This document shows, in pieces, positions 1 to 8,389 of a DNA stretch of 28,739 nt; position 1 is the first letter of the stretch, and each line of letters starts with the position of its first letter. Under the pieces are notes generated by a model. It did no database searches, was not told the origin of the DNA, and worked only from the letters and a program-made list of their open reading frames with translations. The stretch comes from a virus, in the IMG/VR virus record IMGVR_UViG_3300032561_000099, positions 1 through 28,739 of that record. The stretch is one strand, 5' to 3'. The position numbers and the translations under genes are program-made.

Positions 1-2
1 TA

Positions 3-167
3 ATTCCAGTAGACGAAGAATTCACACCCAAACTTAATTTTGAACATCGTGGCTTTTGCTGGGTAGCATTAGAGGATCATCCTAAACCTTTACATCCTGG
101 TGTTTGGCGTACTATTAATTTTGATGCGGTAAGTGCAAAGATTAAGACATTAGAATCAGTCTTATAA
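3..167 (+). CDS. Nudix hydrolase, C-terminal fragment (5' end outside window)
   Basis: An open plus-strand frame runs from the window edge to a TAA at 165-167 and gives about 54 residues. It contains FTPKLNFEHRGFCWV followed by PLHPGVWRT, a pattern I recognise from the C-terminal part of phage Nudix (MutT-like) hydrolases, which have an LN-x-EH-x-G-[FY]-x-W and a PLHPG stretch. The catalytic Nudix box would lie upstream and is not visible, so activity cannot be judged. The stop overlaps the stop of the convergent minus-strand gene at 162: TTA and TAA are adjacent, so the two coding regions overlap by 6 nt. Family assignment rests on this short tail only. Confidence 0.6.
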   Translation: MPVDEEFTPKLNFEHRGFCWVALEDHPKPLHPGVWRTINFDAVSAKIKTLESVL

Positions 168-896
168 GTCAGCTTCTACTACGAAATCTCTAAATGATAT
201 TTGACGTAAATTTTGGCAAGGTTTCCAGCAGTCTGGTACTGTGCTGGTACCACGGTTGGTAACCCAAGCGAAATCAACATCATCATAGACTGTGAATAAT
301 TGTGTGAGATTGTTTGTCCATTTATCACTACCTACATCAGATTCTTCAGCGTCATAGGCATTGGTTCCAGAATAGACATTAAAGTTTATTCCTGGTGTAT
401 CCTGTCCATGGAAGCCTAATAGATAGATTTTTTTGTGTCCATCAAATGCAGCTATGTAGGCAGCAGTTGTACCACTGTCAGCATAAGGATTGTATGGAAT
501 AAGATAAAATGTATTTGGATATGCTAATAAATTTATAGCATTGGTATAGACGATATTATTTCTTGGATAAGAGCTTTTGGCCAACTCATCAACCATGTCG
601 TTACCTTGTGCTACTAGAAAATCAGGTGTAAAATCTCTATATAGCGCATTACACCCATAGGTTTGTAAAGTATTAGCACCTAACAAACCGCTGGCATGTT
701 TTAGATTGTTTAAATCAAAATCTAACCTAGTTGGACTATTACCAATGATAACAGCACGATTTGAAATTTGATTGTTGGTAACAGCATTAGGCACTGTTTC
801 AACAGTTTCACTCCACATGCGATTTTCATGCTTGCGTTCAGTGATTATGTCCTCACCAGTGTAGTTCGTACGATACTGTTTTGAAATGTTTAACAT
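162..896 (-). CDS. DUF115/MptE-like protein, putative glycosyltransferase-type
   Basis: This 244-residue protein has a Rossmann-like pattern. VIIGNSPTRLDF (49-60) resembles the GNGPSL-type N-terminal motif. GCNALYRDFTPDFLV (81-95) follows, then SGTTAAYIAAFDG (141-153) leading into KIYLLGFHG (156-164). This order matches the DUF115/MptE-like fold, also seen in MAF-type glycosyltransferases and pterin pyrophosphokinase relatives and often carried by T4-like phages as a host-like accessory gene. Substrate unknown; sugar transfer to virion or cell surface is only an inference. The start ATG at 896 is preceded by AAAGG at good spacing, and only 9 nt separate it from the large fibre gene upstream, so the two probably share the late transcript starting near 4564. 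The last residues lie in a 6-nt overlap with the convergent Nudix gene. Confidence 0.55.
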   Translation of the reverse strand: MLNISKQYRTNYTGEDIITERKHENRMWSETVETVPNAVTNNQISNRAVIIGNSPTRLDFDLNNLKHASGLLGANTLQTYGCNALYRDFTPDFLVAQGNDMVDELAKSSYPRNNIVYTNAINLLAYPNTFYLIPYNPYADSGTTAAYIAAFDGHKKIYLLGFHGQDTPGINFNVYSGTNAYDAEESDVGSDKWTNNLTQLFTVYDDVDFAWVTNRGTSTVPDCWKPCQNLRQISFRDFVVEADL

Positions 897-905
897 TGTT
901 TACCT

Positions 906-3900
906 TTATACAATGTAAGTACCAAATGCTTTAACGTTAGCCTGTGCTATAGTTGATGTGTAGTAAACGTTCACATTACCACTGACCACGTTAGCACTAA
1001 TTGTACCAAATGAAGTACCGTTATTAATAATACCGTAGGTAGTAATATAAGCATTACCTGCACCATCAGTTATTACACGAGCCTCATATGACTCAAAGTT
1101 CGTTACGCCAACTTTAGCTTGGATTAAGTATTTGCTACTGCTATAACTGCTTTGACTGAATGTATCAATCACAACTGGGCTAGCTGTAGTAGGAACGTTA
1201 GTTGGTGCTTGTGTATAAGTAATGTGATTTTGATTGAGGAAATTAAAATTACCTGCTGGGTCAATTAATACTTGTTCTACTGTAGAGGTTGTTCCAGTAT
1301 AAAAGCTAACACCAGTATTATCAGCTACTAACTGATTTACACCGTTACCGTTGGCAATTGAGCTAACTGTTGCTGTTGTGGTTAATACACGAACGTCAAT
1401 GACATCACCTGGTGCTGGTGGTTCTGTAAATGTCAGTGTTGAACCGCTTACTGAGTAAGCCAGTGTTGGGAACTGCATCACACCGTTGATAGCAACTAAT
1501 GTACCTGATGTTGTTGCATTAGATTGTATAGTAAACGTTGTGTTAGTACCGTCAACGTTACCATAACCACCACCTACGTTACCTTGGAATTGGCGATCGC
1601 TGATGACTGTAAATGTGCTACCAGCAACTTGCCATACACTACCGTCATAATATTCTAGCAAGTTAGATGTACTATTGAAACGTATCATACCTGCTACGTC
1701 AACACCACCTTGGCTACTTGGTCGAGCAGCTTGTGGACCAACTGGTAACATCATTGATGTTTGGCCATTGACTTTCAATATTACACCAGTTTGTACTGCT
1801 AGGTTACTACCACCAATGATCACAGTTTCTGTAGTTGATGTTCCAGCAGTGCCTACTACGTTGGCAAATATCGCTACGTTACCTGAAGTAGAACTCTTAA
1901 CTGTAAATGTTTCAATGCTGTTGTCGCTGTTGATTGTCACACCACGACCAACATATAAATTGGCTTTAGTACTGATGCCACCAACTGATGTCAATGCACC
2001 AGTGGTGCTTGATGTTGCGGCTGTTGAATACTGCACACCAACGTTACTGTATTGGCTGCTGATTCTTACACCAACTTGACTTATACCATTGGCTGCTAAA
2101 ACTAAATCTTTTCTTATTGCACTAGATATTACTAAATTACCTGCTGATGTGTATGTGTATCCATCTAACGGTTTAATGATATTTAAACCATTGGTACTGC
2201 TAGAAATACCAGTGCTGATATAGCTATTAATATTAGATCCAATATCAGCGATAGCTTGGAATTCTGATGTTGCAAAAGTTCCATTGTTAAGATTCTGTAT
2301 TGAAATTCTATTTGCTACATTAGCGTTTGAAACTATTTGGACAACATTTTCTGGATAAACAACGTTGCTGTTCCAGTCAGCGCCAAGTGTTATGTAGTTA
2401 CTTCTAGATAAGTTTAAGTTACCATTGATACCTACACCGCCACCTACTACCACTGCTCCTGCTCTATACGTTGCGCCGTTAGTAGCTGAATTAAATGTTG
2501 TTGTACCAGTTGCGGCACCTACGCTGATGGTAGTTGCGGCACCAGCAAAGTTTAGTGTTGTTACATTAGCATTGAATAAGTTCAATGATGCTTGTACACT
2601 GTTGATATTTGGGTTACGGATAGTAAAGTCACCAGCTGCTGCACCGTAGAATATCGTCGTAGCGGCTGAGAGATTATTAGCCGTTGTTGGTGTTGGCATA
2701 TTGATAAAGTTGCTAGAACTTGAATCGTGATACGCACCACTTTGGAATATGTTGCCACCAATACCAGCACCACCACCTACTATTAACGCACCTGTTGTTG
2801 TACTTGTACTGTCTGTAGTAACTGTTAGTTGCAAGTTACCAGCTTTGATTGGATCGTAGACAGTAGTACCATCAATAGTGATATAACTTGCACTGGGTTC
2901 TGCAAGGTTACTTACGAAATTCCATGTGTTATTTAACGGATTACGGAAAACAGCAGTATGTTGATATTGATTTATCGTGCCTAATCCTGTGCCAGTGAAT
3001 GCACTGTAGAAACCAATATCATAATTGTATACACTTACGTTAGAATTTCTTAGGTACAATAACGGATCTGTCACTGTGATGATGTTAGCTTGAACACCTA
3101 TAATGTTGCTGACAAATAAGTTACCACCAATCCAAACATCTTGTGTGAAGCTAGCGCCGCCTGCTACTTGTAATGCGCCAGTTGATTGTCCAGTTGCATT
3201 CGTAGTATTAGTGATTGAAGTTACGCCACCAACACCTAGTGTGCTGTTAATTTGTGTTGCACCACCAATCACTGTTGCGCCAGCGATATTAGCTGTGCCG
3301 CCTACACTGATACCACCAGTTGGTACTACAATAGCACCAATACCTTGGTTTTGTTGTGTAGAGCCTGCACTTGAGTTAGCCCAGAATGTACCTGTGGCTG
3401 ATAATGCACTTCTAGCAGTAACCACACCGCTAGTAGCACCAATGAACACTGAAGTTGCTGAACCGTATTCGTTAACGGTTGTGACTACAGTGTTAGCAAA
3501 TGTTAAACTACTACCACCAACGGCAATATTAGTAGCAGATGGAAGATAGATAGCTTGGTTATTGATTGTAGCAATACTACCGCCGGCACCACTACCTAAG
3601 TTAAGGTTACCTGCAGCACCAAATGCGTTAACTGTTGTGGCTAGAGTATTCCATAAATTTTGTGTGGTATTATAACCAACTACTGTTGGATTGTTCAGTT
3701 GGAATGTACCAGTTGTAGCACCAACATTGGCTGTAGAAGCCAACTGTCCAAGATTTAATGTGGTAGCTGAATTAAATGCGTTGACTGTGGTAGCATTGGC
3801 ATTGAATACATTTTGTGTTGTTTGTGTGCCAACTATCGTTGGATTATTAACTACGACTGTACCAGATGTAGCACCTAGATAGATTGCTGTTGCAGCACCG

Positions 3901-4481
3901 TACTCATTTACAGTAGTAGCAGCAGTGTTAAATACGCTGATAGTAGCTTGGCTGGTAGTTAAGTAAGGTCCGTTTAACCCAACATTACCTGCAAACGTCG
4001 CTCCAAACGCACCAGTACCACGTTGGTTGATATTACCGTCAGTGTTATTTGTACCGCTGGTATAAAAATTCTTTACGCTTAAATTAGCTAGGTCTGAGGC
4101 GTTTACGTTACCGTAGGTTGTACCCGTTTCTGAGGTAGCAATAACACGGAATTCTTTAAATGTTTCGCTCCAAATAAATGCTTGGTTAGTTGCTGAGCCA
4201 CGATTAAATATCAAACCTTCATCATAGGTATTGGTGCCAGCGAATCCATTGTTTAATGTTAGCAATGGATCGTTAACATAGGTATTGGTACTGGAAATCG
4301 TAGTTTGTATGCTGTTACCTAGAACGAACAAGTTACCTGCAATTAACAAGTCACCTGGGACTGTTACATTACTGGCAAATAATGAGCCTACGATAGATCC
4401 TGGTTGGATCTTTTGGCTAGCTATAATCGTTTGATTATAGATCTGATTGTTAAGAATTCTGGTTAATGAACCGCTTGACAT
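906..4481 (-). CDS. Large repetitive tail-fibre/virion structural protein
   Basis: The protein has 1191 residues, rich in Thr, Asn, Gly, Ala and Val, and is built of repeated fibre modules. (1) A GNLFVLGN...DPLLTL...FNRG...W module lies near the N-terminus and again near residue 450. (2) ATTVNAFG-type repeats fill about residues 180-350. (3) Several STTGALxVxGGxGIxGN units follow. (4) An RFNSTSNLLEYYDGSVWQ module and an adhesin-like unit (AINGVMQFP...YSVSG...FTEPPAPGD) lie near residues 930-1050. A C-terminal domain of about 130 residues is free of repeats. These modules are typical of T4-like cyanophage structural proteins; the exact position in the virion is unknown. An in-frame TTG at 4496 lies upstream, but the ATG at 4481 has GGAG 7 nt before it, so I place the start there. 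A perfect TATAAATA late box sits at 4570-4577. Confidence 0.75.
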   Translation of the reverse strand: MSSGSLTRILNNQIYNQTIIASQKIQPGSIVGSLFASNVTVPGDLLIAGNLFVLGNSIQTTISSTNTYVNDPLLTLNNGFAGTNTYDEGLIFNRGSATNQAFIWSETFKEFRVIATSETGTTYGNVNASDLANLSVKNFYTSGTNNTDGNINQRGTGAFGATFAGNVGLNGPYLTTSQATISVFNTAATTVNEYGAATAIYLGATSGTVVVNNPTIVGTQTTQNVFNANATTVNAFNSATTLNLGQLASTANVGATTGTFQLNNPTVVGYNTTQNLWNTLATTVNAFGAAGNLNLGSGAGGSIATINNQAIYLPSATNIAVGGSSLTFANTVVTTVNEYGSATSVFIGATSGVVTARSALSATGTFWANSSAGSTQQNQGIGAIVVPTGGISVGGTANIAGATVIGGATQINSTLGVGGVTSITNTTNATGQSTGALQVAGGASFTQDVWIGGNLFVSNIIGVQANIITVTDPLLYLRNSNVSVYNYDIGFYSAFTGTGLGTINQYQHTAVFRNPLNNTWNFVSNLAEPSASYITIDGTTVYDPIKAGNLQLTVTTDSTSTTTGALIVGGGAGIGGNIFQSGAYHDSSSSNFINMPTPTTANNLSAATTIFYGAAAGDFTIRNPNINSVQASLNLFNANVTTLNFAGAATTISVGAATGTTTFNSATNGATYRAGAVVVGGGVGINGNLNLSRSNYITLGADWNSNVVYPENVVQIVSNANVANRISIQNLNNGTFATSEFQAIADIGSNINSYISTGISSSTNGLNIIKPLDGYTYTSAGNLVISSAIRKDLVLAANGISQVGVRISSQYSNVGVQYSTAATSSTTGALTSVGGISTKANLYVGRGVTINSDNSIETFTVKSSTSGNVAIFANVVGTAGTSTTETVIIGGSNLAVQTGVILKVNGQTSMMLPVGPQAARPSSQGGVDVAGMIRFNSTSNLLEYYDGSVWQVAGSTFTVISDRQFQGNVGGGYGNVDGTNTTFTIQSNATTSGTLVAINGVMQFPTLAYSVSGSTLTFTEPPAPGDVIDVRVLTTTATVSSIANGNGVNQLVADNTGVSFYTGTTSTVEQVLIDPAGNFNFLNQNHITYTQAPTNVPTTASPVVIDTFSQSSYSSSKYLIQAKVGVTNFESYEARVITDGAGNAYITTYGIINNGTSFGTISANVVSGNVNVYYTSTIAQANVKAFGTYIV

Positions 4482-4569
4482 GGGTTTGCTCCGCAATAAT
4501 AATTATTACACTATTGTTACAGCCTGCGGTTCCATATTCCCCTGGGGCTTAGACGTGTGTTGTTAGTAG

Positions 4570-4577
4570 TATTTATA
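4570..4577 (-). promoter_or_regulatory. T4-type late promoter box (TATAAATA)
   Basis: Read on the minus strand this is exactly TATAAATA, the T4 late consensus, continuing as CTACTAAC. Initiation would fall near 4564, leaving a leader of about 80 nt before the fibre start at 4481. The element TTTGGCTATC lies just upstream (4581-4590) and recurs before another late box at 19367-19374. Confidence 0.75.
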
Positions 4578-4597
4578 CGAGATAGCCAAAAAAAAAT

Positions 4598-4627
4598 TTG
4601 ACATAATATAGTGATTTATAGTATAAT
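4598..4627 (+). promoter_or_regulatory. Sigma70-type promoter, TTGACA-18-TATAAT, probably leaderless
   Basis: A perfect -35 (TTGACA, 4598-4603) and a perfect -10 (TATAAT, 4622-4627) are separated by 18 bp. Transcription would begin at about 4633-4635, which is the ATG of the next gene; no room remains for a Shine-Dalgarno site. The promoter is back to back with the late promoter of the fibre gene. It suggests expression by the unmodified host polymerase, in contrast to the ATAAATA boxes on the other strand. Confidence 0.65.
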
Positions 4628-4632
4628 AAACT

Positions 4633-5175
4633 ATGAAAGAATATACAGTTGATTTGGGTAAGAAAATCGTCGTATACGACGATGTTTTTGACCTACACTA
4701 TAGAGAATTTCTATATGACGCGGTAACTAAGGCTAAATTTAGTATTGGGTGGACTGATGGAGATAGTATAGAACGTCAACAGCACAAATATCTATATTCT
4801 GAATTTAATCAAGCAGATTTAGATTATTTGAAATTATTAGAAAAAATTGCAAGGTCTCCCGTTCAACAAGAAATAAATGATTACAAAATCAGCAAGGTAG
4901 TATTAAATCTCTCCACCCCAAGCGACACACACTTTGTTCACACTCACCCAGAAGACAAAGTTGTGCTATACTATGCTAATCTACATTGGAATAACTGCTG
5001 GTATGGCGAAACACTGTTTTTTGATGAAACAGAAAAAAATATTGTGTTAGCTACCCCATATACTCCAGGTCGTATCACTGTGTTTGATGCTACGATTCCG
5101 CACACTATACGCCCGCAATCACATACTGCACCACATTATAGATTTACTTTGGCCATGGTGTTTAATAAATGTTAG
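4633..5175 (+). CDS. 2-oxoglutarate/Fe(II)-dependent oxygenase-like protein
   Basis: The protein has 180 residues. The core shows HFVHTHPEDKVVLYYAN (100-116), where H103/H105 supply the proximal metal ligands. A strand with GETLFFD (125-131) follows, then the distal His in IPHTIRP (H157), and an Arg (R170) in the last strand, expected to bind the 2OG carboxylate. This is the double-stranded beta-helix pattern of prolyl-4-hydroxylase-type phage oxygenases, though the first motif is HxH/HxE-like rather than the classic HxD. The substrate is unknown; such phage enzymes are usually suspected of hydroxylating proteins. The gene is one of only two complete plus-strand genes here. It overlaps the next oxygenase by 7 nt (ATGTTAG), so they form a two-gene operon behind the 4598 promoter. 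There is no ribosome binding site before the ATG. Confidence 0.7.
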   Translation: MKEYTVDLGKKIVVYDDVFDLHYREFLYDAVTKAKFSIGWTDGDSIERQQHKYLYSEFNQADLDYLKLLEKIARSPVQQEINDYKISKVVLNLSTPSDTHFVHTHPEDKVVLYYANLHWNNCWYGETLFFDETEKNIVLATPYTPGRITVFDATIPHTIRPQSHTAPHYRFTLAMVFNKC

Positions 5176-5609
5176 TGGTTTTAGATAATGTATTATCTGA
5201 CAACGACAATCAAAAAGTCTTAGATTATATTCAAACTGATGGCTGGGTTGAAGGCAGTAGTCCGTTACAGCCATTATTAGCTATTGCTGGTCAATATATT
5301 GATTTATCTAGTATGATTGGCTATGAGTATTGGTGTAATAGTAATCAACAGGGATTAGATTGGCACACAGACAAAGACGAAAAATTATTTCATACATCAG
5401 GCCAGTTAGAATTACCGTTGTGCAGTATGGTCTATTATGCTAAAATACAAGACCTAGCAGGGGGAGAATTTATTTCAAATAGCGAAATAATACGCCCAGT
5501 GGAAAATAGATTGGTATTGTTTAGTGCAGGGTTAATGCACAAAGTTGACCCATACACAGGAACCCGCATTGCGGTCAGTATTAATCCTTGGGCTAGACGC
5601 TTAGAATAG
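5169..5609 (+). CDS. 2-oxoglutarate/Fe(II)-dependent oxygenase
   Basis: The protein has 146 residues and a complete facial triad: DWHTDKD (H66 and D68), the distal His in GLMHKVDP (H124), and R133 in TGTRIAVSINPW for the 2OG carboxylate. GGEFISNSE (98-106) precedes the distal motif, as in prolyl-4-hydroxylase-like enzymes. It is short for the family and is essentially just the catalytic beta-helix. It starts within the stop of the preceding oxygenase, which implies translational coupling. Its 3' end overlaps the 3' end of the convergent radical SAM gene by 17 nt. The position next to the rSAM/Cys-Asn peptide cassette makes a role in protein modification attractive, but this is inference; a nucleotide or lipid substrate cannot be excluded. 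Confidence 0.75.
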   Translation: MLVVLDNVLSDNDNQKVLDYIQTDGWVEGSSPLQPLLAIAGQYIDLSSMIGYEYWCNSNQQGLDWHTDKDEKLFHTSGQLELPLCSMVYYAKIQDLAGGEFISNSEIIRPVENRLVLFSAGLMHKVDPYTGTRIAVSINPWARRLE

Positions 5610-6942
5610 GAATAACTTTCTTTTTAGGTACACCATTAACAGCACCAATGATGTCTTTGCGTGCATCTGCTTGTGGGCCATCAATATAGTAGGGAATAGT
5701 TCCTGTTAATATTTCCCAAGCACTCATAAAGAATGGAATATTGTCGCTATATGAGTTATCACAAGCTAGTTCCCACATGTCGCCTGCTAAAAACATACAA
5801 CTACCGTGACAAAGTTGTAGCACAGGGCAGTTAGGGCATTCAGCTCTATGACTCCAATGTGTTGATGTGGTAAGTTTAATATTGTCAAAGTCAGCTACAT
5901 TACCTATTAGATGACTAGCACCGTTAAAACTAGTAGCTACAGCTGATACATTTTGACAGGTCAGCACTTGTCCTTTTAAATCTACAGCAATATTGTCCGC
6001 ACGATCCATACCACATTTTTGTCCTAGTGCCGTAGCGGGACGACGTGTTACTATACTTTTGATAAAATCATTAATCTTACGGTTAACTGCGTCTATATGA
6101 CTGGCTTGTCCTTTGCGCAGTTCACCAAAACTAGCACTACGATAATTAATATGATCCGCAGCTTCAGTCATACAAACACTAGCACCACCTTCATCGTATG
6201 GGTCAATAAACCCACCTTCGCCAATGGGCACGTCAAATCCTAGTCGTTGTTTAAACCACTCAACTATAGCACCGCGACTAGCGTTATTTTTGTGTATCAT
6301 AGCATTAAAACTCATACGCCCTTGGGAGCCTAACCTATGCCACAGATCTAAAATCATCTCAAGCTGTTCTGGGTTATCAAACGGATCTAACCCTCTGGCA
6401 TGGTATCCAGGGCCATCGTGACTGATGCCCACTGTAAATCCTAGTTCGTCTAACCAAGCATTCTTTTCTAAATCTAATACTGTGCCATTGGTAACTATGC
6501 CAAATCTAGCAGTGGGATATCTGGCACGAATACCTTCTGCCAATGGTTTAAGGGTTTTCCAATAGACGAAAGGTTCTCCTCCCCAAAATTCTACTTTGAC
6601 ATCATCTGTAGGGTGGAACCAATTTGGTAATTCTTCTAGGAAAGGGCCTACATCATCTTTATTGGTTTCATCAGCACGCGGCACAAATCTCTGACTACAG
6701 TAAACGCACTCATAGTTACAACTAAGTCCTAGTTGTATTTTTAACACTTTAATATCTTTTGTTTTACCTGCTGGAGTTGCTTGGCTTGTAGCAAACACAG
6801 CATTGTAATTAGGTTGTTCATCACTTTTAACTTTGATTAAATTGCCCTGTTCATCAAATATTTCAGATGTTAGATTATCATAGACAAATGTGTGTTCTTC
6901 GTTAGTGATAGGTTTAACTGCACGGATAGTAAACTTAGCCAT
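5593..6942 (-). CDS. Radical SAM/SPASM domain protein, candidate RiPP maturase
   Basis: The protein has 449 residues. The radical SAM cluster motif CX3CX2C is intact (C75, C79, C82), followed by WGGEP (120-124), which helps bind SAM, and VTNGT (150-154). The C-terminal SPASM domain has all seven expected cysteines: C310, then GX4C (G324, C329), then CX2CX5CX3C (C369, C372, C378, C382) and C394. It should therefore hold two auxiliary Fe-S clusters, as in anaerobic sulfatase maturases and many peptide-modifying enzymes (sactisynthases, ranthipeptide and quinohemoprotein maturases). The N-terminal 65 residues look beta-rich and precede the barrel. The start ATG shares a base with the stop of the upstream oxygenase (TAATG), so they are coupled. 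Three Cys-Asn-tailed small proteins lie 1.4-2.4 kb upstream in the same direction and are the obvious candidate substrates. Chemistry on them is inferred, not shown. Confidence 0.88.
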   Translation of the reverse strand: MAKFTIRAVKPITNEEHTFVYDNLTSEIFDEQGNLIKVKSDEQPNYNAVFATSQATPAGKTKDIKVLKIQLGLSCNYECVYCSQRFVPRADETNKDDVGPFLEELPNWFHPTDDVKVEFWGGEPFVYWKTLKPLAEGIRARYPTARFGIVTNGTVLDLEKNAWLDELGFTVGISHDGPGYHARGLDPFDNPEQLEMILDLWHRLGSQGRMSFNAMIHKNNASRGAIVEWFKQRLGFDVPIGEGGFIDPYDEGGASVCMTEAADHINYRSASFGELRKGQASHIDAVNRKINDFIKSIVTRRPATALGQKCGMDRADNIAVDLKGQVLTCQNVSAVATSFNGASHLIGNVADFDNIKLTTSTHWSHRAECPNCPVLQLCHGSCMFLAGDMWELACDNSYSDNIPFFMSAWEILTGTIPYYIDGPQADARKDIIGAVNGVPKKKVIPILSV

Positions 6943-7580
6943 TATAAGGTTACATAGTTCCTAGCTGGATCAACAACTTTAATGTTAGTAGCCAATGCTA
7001 TAGTATCAACTGAACCTAGATTAGCTTCTGTGGTATGGAATGTTGATGCTGGGTGTATCAGCAGTGTACCAGCACGTGGGCTGATGGGAAACAACATGGT
7101 ATGGTTTAAGAAACGACTGCGTGAGGGCATTGGATCAATTAAATGTAAACGATTACCCGTCATTCGTTGATGTGTGTTGTTATTTGGTGGGTCTGTGTCT
7201 TCTAAGGCTATCCACAACACTGCCACATAGTCAACACTGCGATGATTGTGTGGTTTGGCATATTCTCCTGGCGCAAACTTACGCAGGCTAGTTACTGCTT
7301 CAAACGCTACACTGTTTAAAAATCCTTCTGCTCTTGCTAGGTCTAGCATACGTGACTTTAGCATCTGTTTAAATAGTTGACATGCTGGGCGAGGATCTGC
7401 TAATAAGTTGTAAACGTTTTCTTTGTTCGTGCGCATGGCCGCTGGCACATGTGCTTCTGGATGAGCTGCTTCATACTCTTCGCCAATGGCTAAGATTTCA
7501 GATAAAAATTCCTGTGTAGCTTCAGGTGCTTGTGCTTCATAAAGAACATTAGTCGGCCATAGTGAAACTATGTTATTCAA
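6942..7580 (-). CDS. Putative 2OG-Fe(II) oxygenase (2OG-FeII_Oxy_5-like)
   Basis: The protein has 212 residues. It opens with SLWPTNVLYEA, as in the 2OG-FeII_Oxy_5 group, which starts with F-P-T-x-V-type strands. It has YAKPHNHRSVDYVAVLWI (107-124; H111 and H113), then GTLLIHPASTFHTTEAN (171-187), where H182 is the expected distal ligand. The Arg normally found in the last strand (RxSxxFN) is not visible: the segment reads SVDTIALATNI. 2OG binding may therefore differ, or the protein may not be a standard oxygenase. The start must be TTG at 7580: the frame has a TGA three codons upstream and no ATG or GTG nearby, and GGTG lies 8 nt before it. It overlaps the upstream gene by 8 nt and the rSAM gene by 1 nt, so these are tightly coupled. 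Confidence 0.6.
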   Translation of the reverse strand: MNNIVSLWPTNVLYEAQAPEATQEFLSEILAIGEEYEAAHPEAHVPAAMRTNKENVYNLLADPRPACQLFKQMLKSRMLDLARAEGFLNSVAFEAVTSLRKFAPGEYAKPHNHRSVDYVAVLWIALEDTDPPNNNTHQRMTGNRLHLIDPMPSRSRFLNHTMLFPISPRAGTLLIHPASTFHTTEANLGSVDTIALATNIKVVDPARNYVTL

Positions 7581-8337
7581 GTGTGATCACCATTTTAGTC
7601 ACACCGCTCCAATACTTGTAACCAGCTTTGATAGTCACAGTTTCTCCAGCTTCAAGACCAGTAGTATCCAATTGGAATGTTTTGCTTTCTGTAACACGAC
7701 TACGATTAATTACACCAATGTCTGTAGACAAATACACTGTGGTGTTAGCTGTGCCTGTAACTGTATAAGTAGCCGTTGATCCTGCTGTGATTGTTGCAGC
7801 ACCTGTGATAGTAATTGGTAACCAATTGTGTAGGAATGCATGTGTTGACTCTATAGTGTCTATAGGTGATATGGTAGATCCATTCATTACTACATTAGCA
7901 TTGGCAGCTCTGTAAATAACCGTACAATCATCTACTGAACAAGTTGCTGTTGGGGTTAAGATATAAACATATCCGTATGAACGATATCTACTGTCAATAA
8001 CACTATAAGGACTACCAGCATAGTTTTTACCAGGAGTGGTTTGATATGATGTGTAACTGTCCCCTGGAGTAGCACGTTCTGGATAACTTAATTGTGTAGT
8101 TTCTATAATCATCATTCTAGCATTAGCCTGCATACCTTGTGGAATTATAGCTATACATCCATGGTCTTGGGCATAATCTGTTACCAAACTACTCAGACTA
8201 AAACTATCACTGGTACTAGTATTACCAAATATATTGGCCATAGTAGAATCAACAATGTTGATGGTTAATGTATCTCCAGTGATGGTGATGTCATTTGTTG
8301 GTAAATCTCTATTTGTGGTTAATGCATAAAAATCCAT
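7573..8337 (-). CDS. Unrecognised protein with Ig-like C-terminal domain, in rSAM cassette
   Basis: The protein has 254 residues and I do not recognise the family. The N-terminal two thirds contain a Ser/Thr/Tyr-rich stretch (SYQTTPGKNYAGSPYS) and a CSVDDC pair. The last 80 or so residues (from PITITGAATITAG) read like a bacterial Ig-like or adhesin beta-sandwich: alternating Thr/Val strands, LEAGETVTIKAGYKYWSG and a final MVITLE. Such domains decorate phage virions. No signal peptide or membrane segment is seen. The ATG at 8337 has AAAGGA upstream, and an AT-rich gap of 52 nt separates it from the first Cys-Asn gene. Its place between the candidate precursors and the maturation genes suggests it is a carrier, partner or virion component of that system, but this is only context. 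Confidence 0.6.
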   Translation of the reverse strand: MDFYALTTNRDLPTNDITITGDTLTINIVDSTMANIFGNTSTSDSFSLSSLVTDYAQDHGCIAIIPQGMQANARMMIIETTQLSYPERATPGDSYTSYQTTPGKNYAGSPYSVIDSRYRSYGYVYILTPTATCSVDDCTVIYRAANANVVMNGSTISPIDTIESTHAFLHNWLPITITGAATITAGSTATYTVTGTANTTVYLSTDIGVINRSRVTESKTFQLDTTGLEAGETVTIKAGYKYWSGVTKMVITLE

Positions 8338-8389
8338 ACTACAAGTCCTTTAATATATATATATCTTATTGTTAAGATGTACCTATTTT

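Noticed and set aside
1675-3882. Several plus-strand open frames antisense to the large fibre gene (1675-2079, 2425-2649, 3103-3549, 3691-3882)
   Set aside because: They mirror the Thr/Val/Gly-rich repeats of the minus-strand gene, are Val/Pro/Ala-rich without domains, and lack ribosome binding sites.
4482-4496. TTG start giving five more residues (MRSKP) to the large fibre protein
   Set aside because: The GGAG site is placed for the ATG at 4481 and lies inside this extension.
4539-4547. CCCCTGGGG inverted repeat in the fibre leader
   Set aside because: It leaves a one-base loop and is not followed by a T run, so it is neither a terminator nor a clear structure.
4622-4629. TATAATAA read as a plus-strand T4 late box
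   Set aside because: It fits the sigma70 -10 exactly and has a perfect -35 in front, whereas it deviates from TATAAATA.
8350-8366. Alternating TA run before the Ig-like gene as a promoter
   Set aside because: It has no match to the ATAAATA consensus or to a -35/-10 pair with proper spacing.
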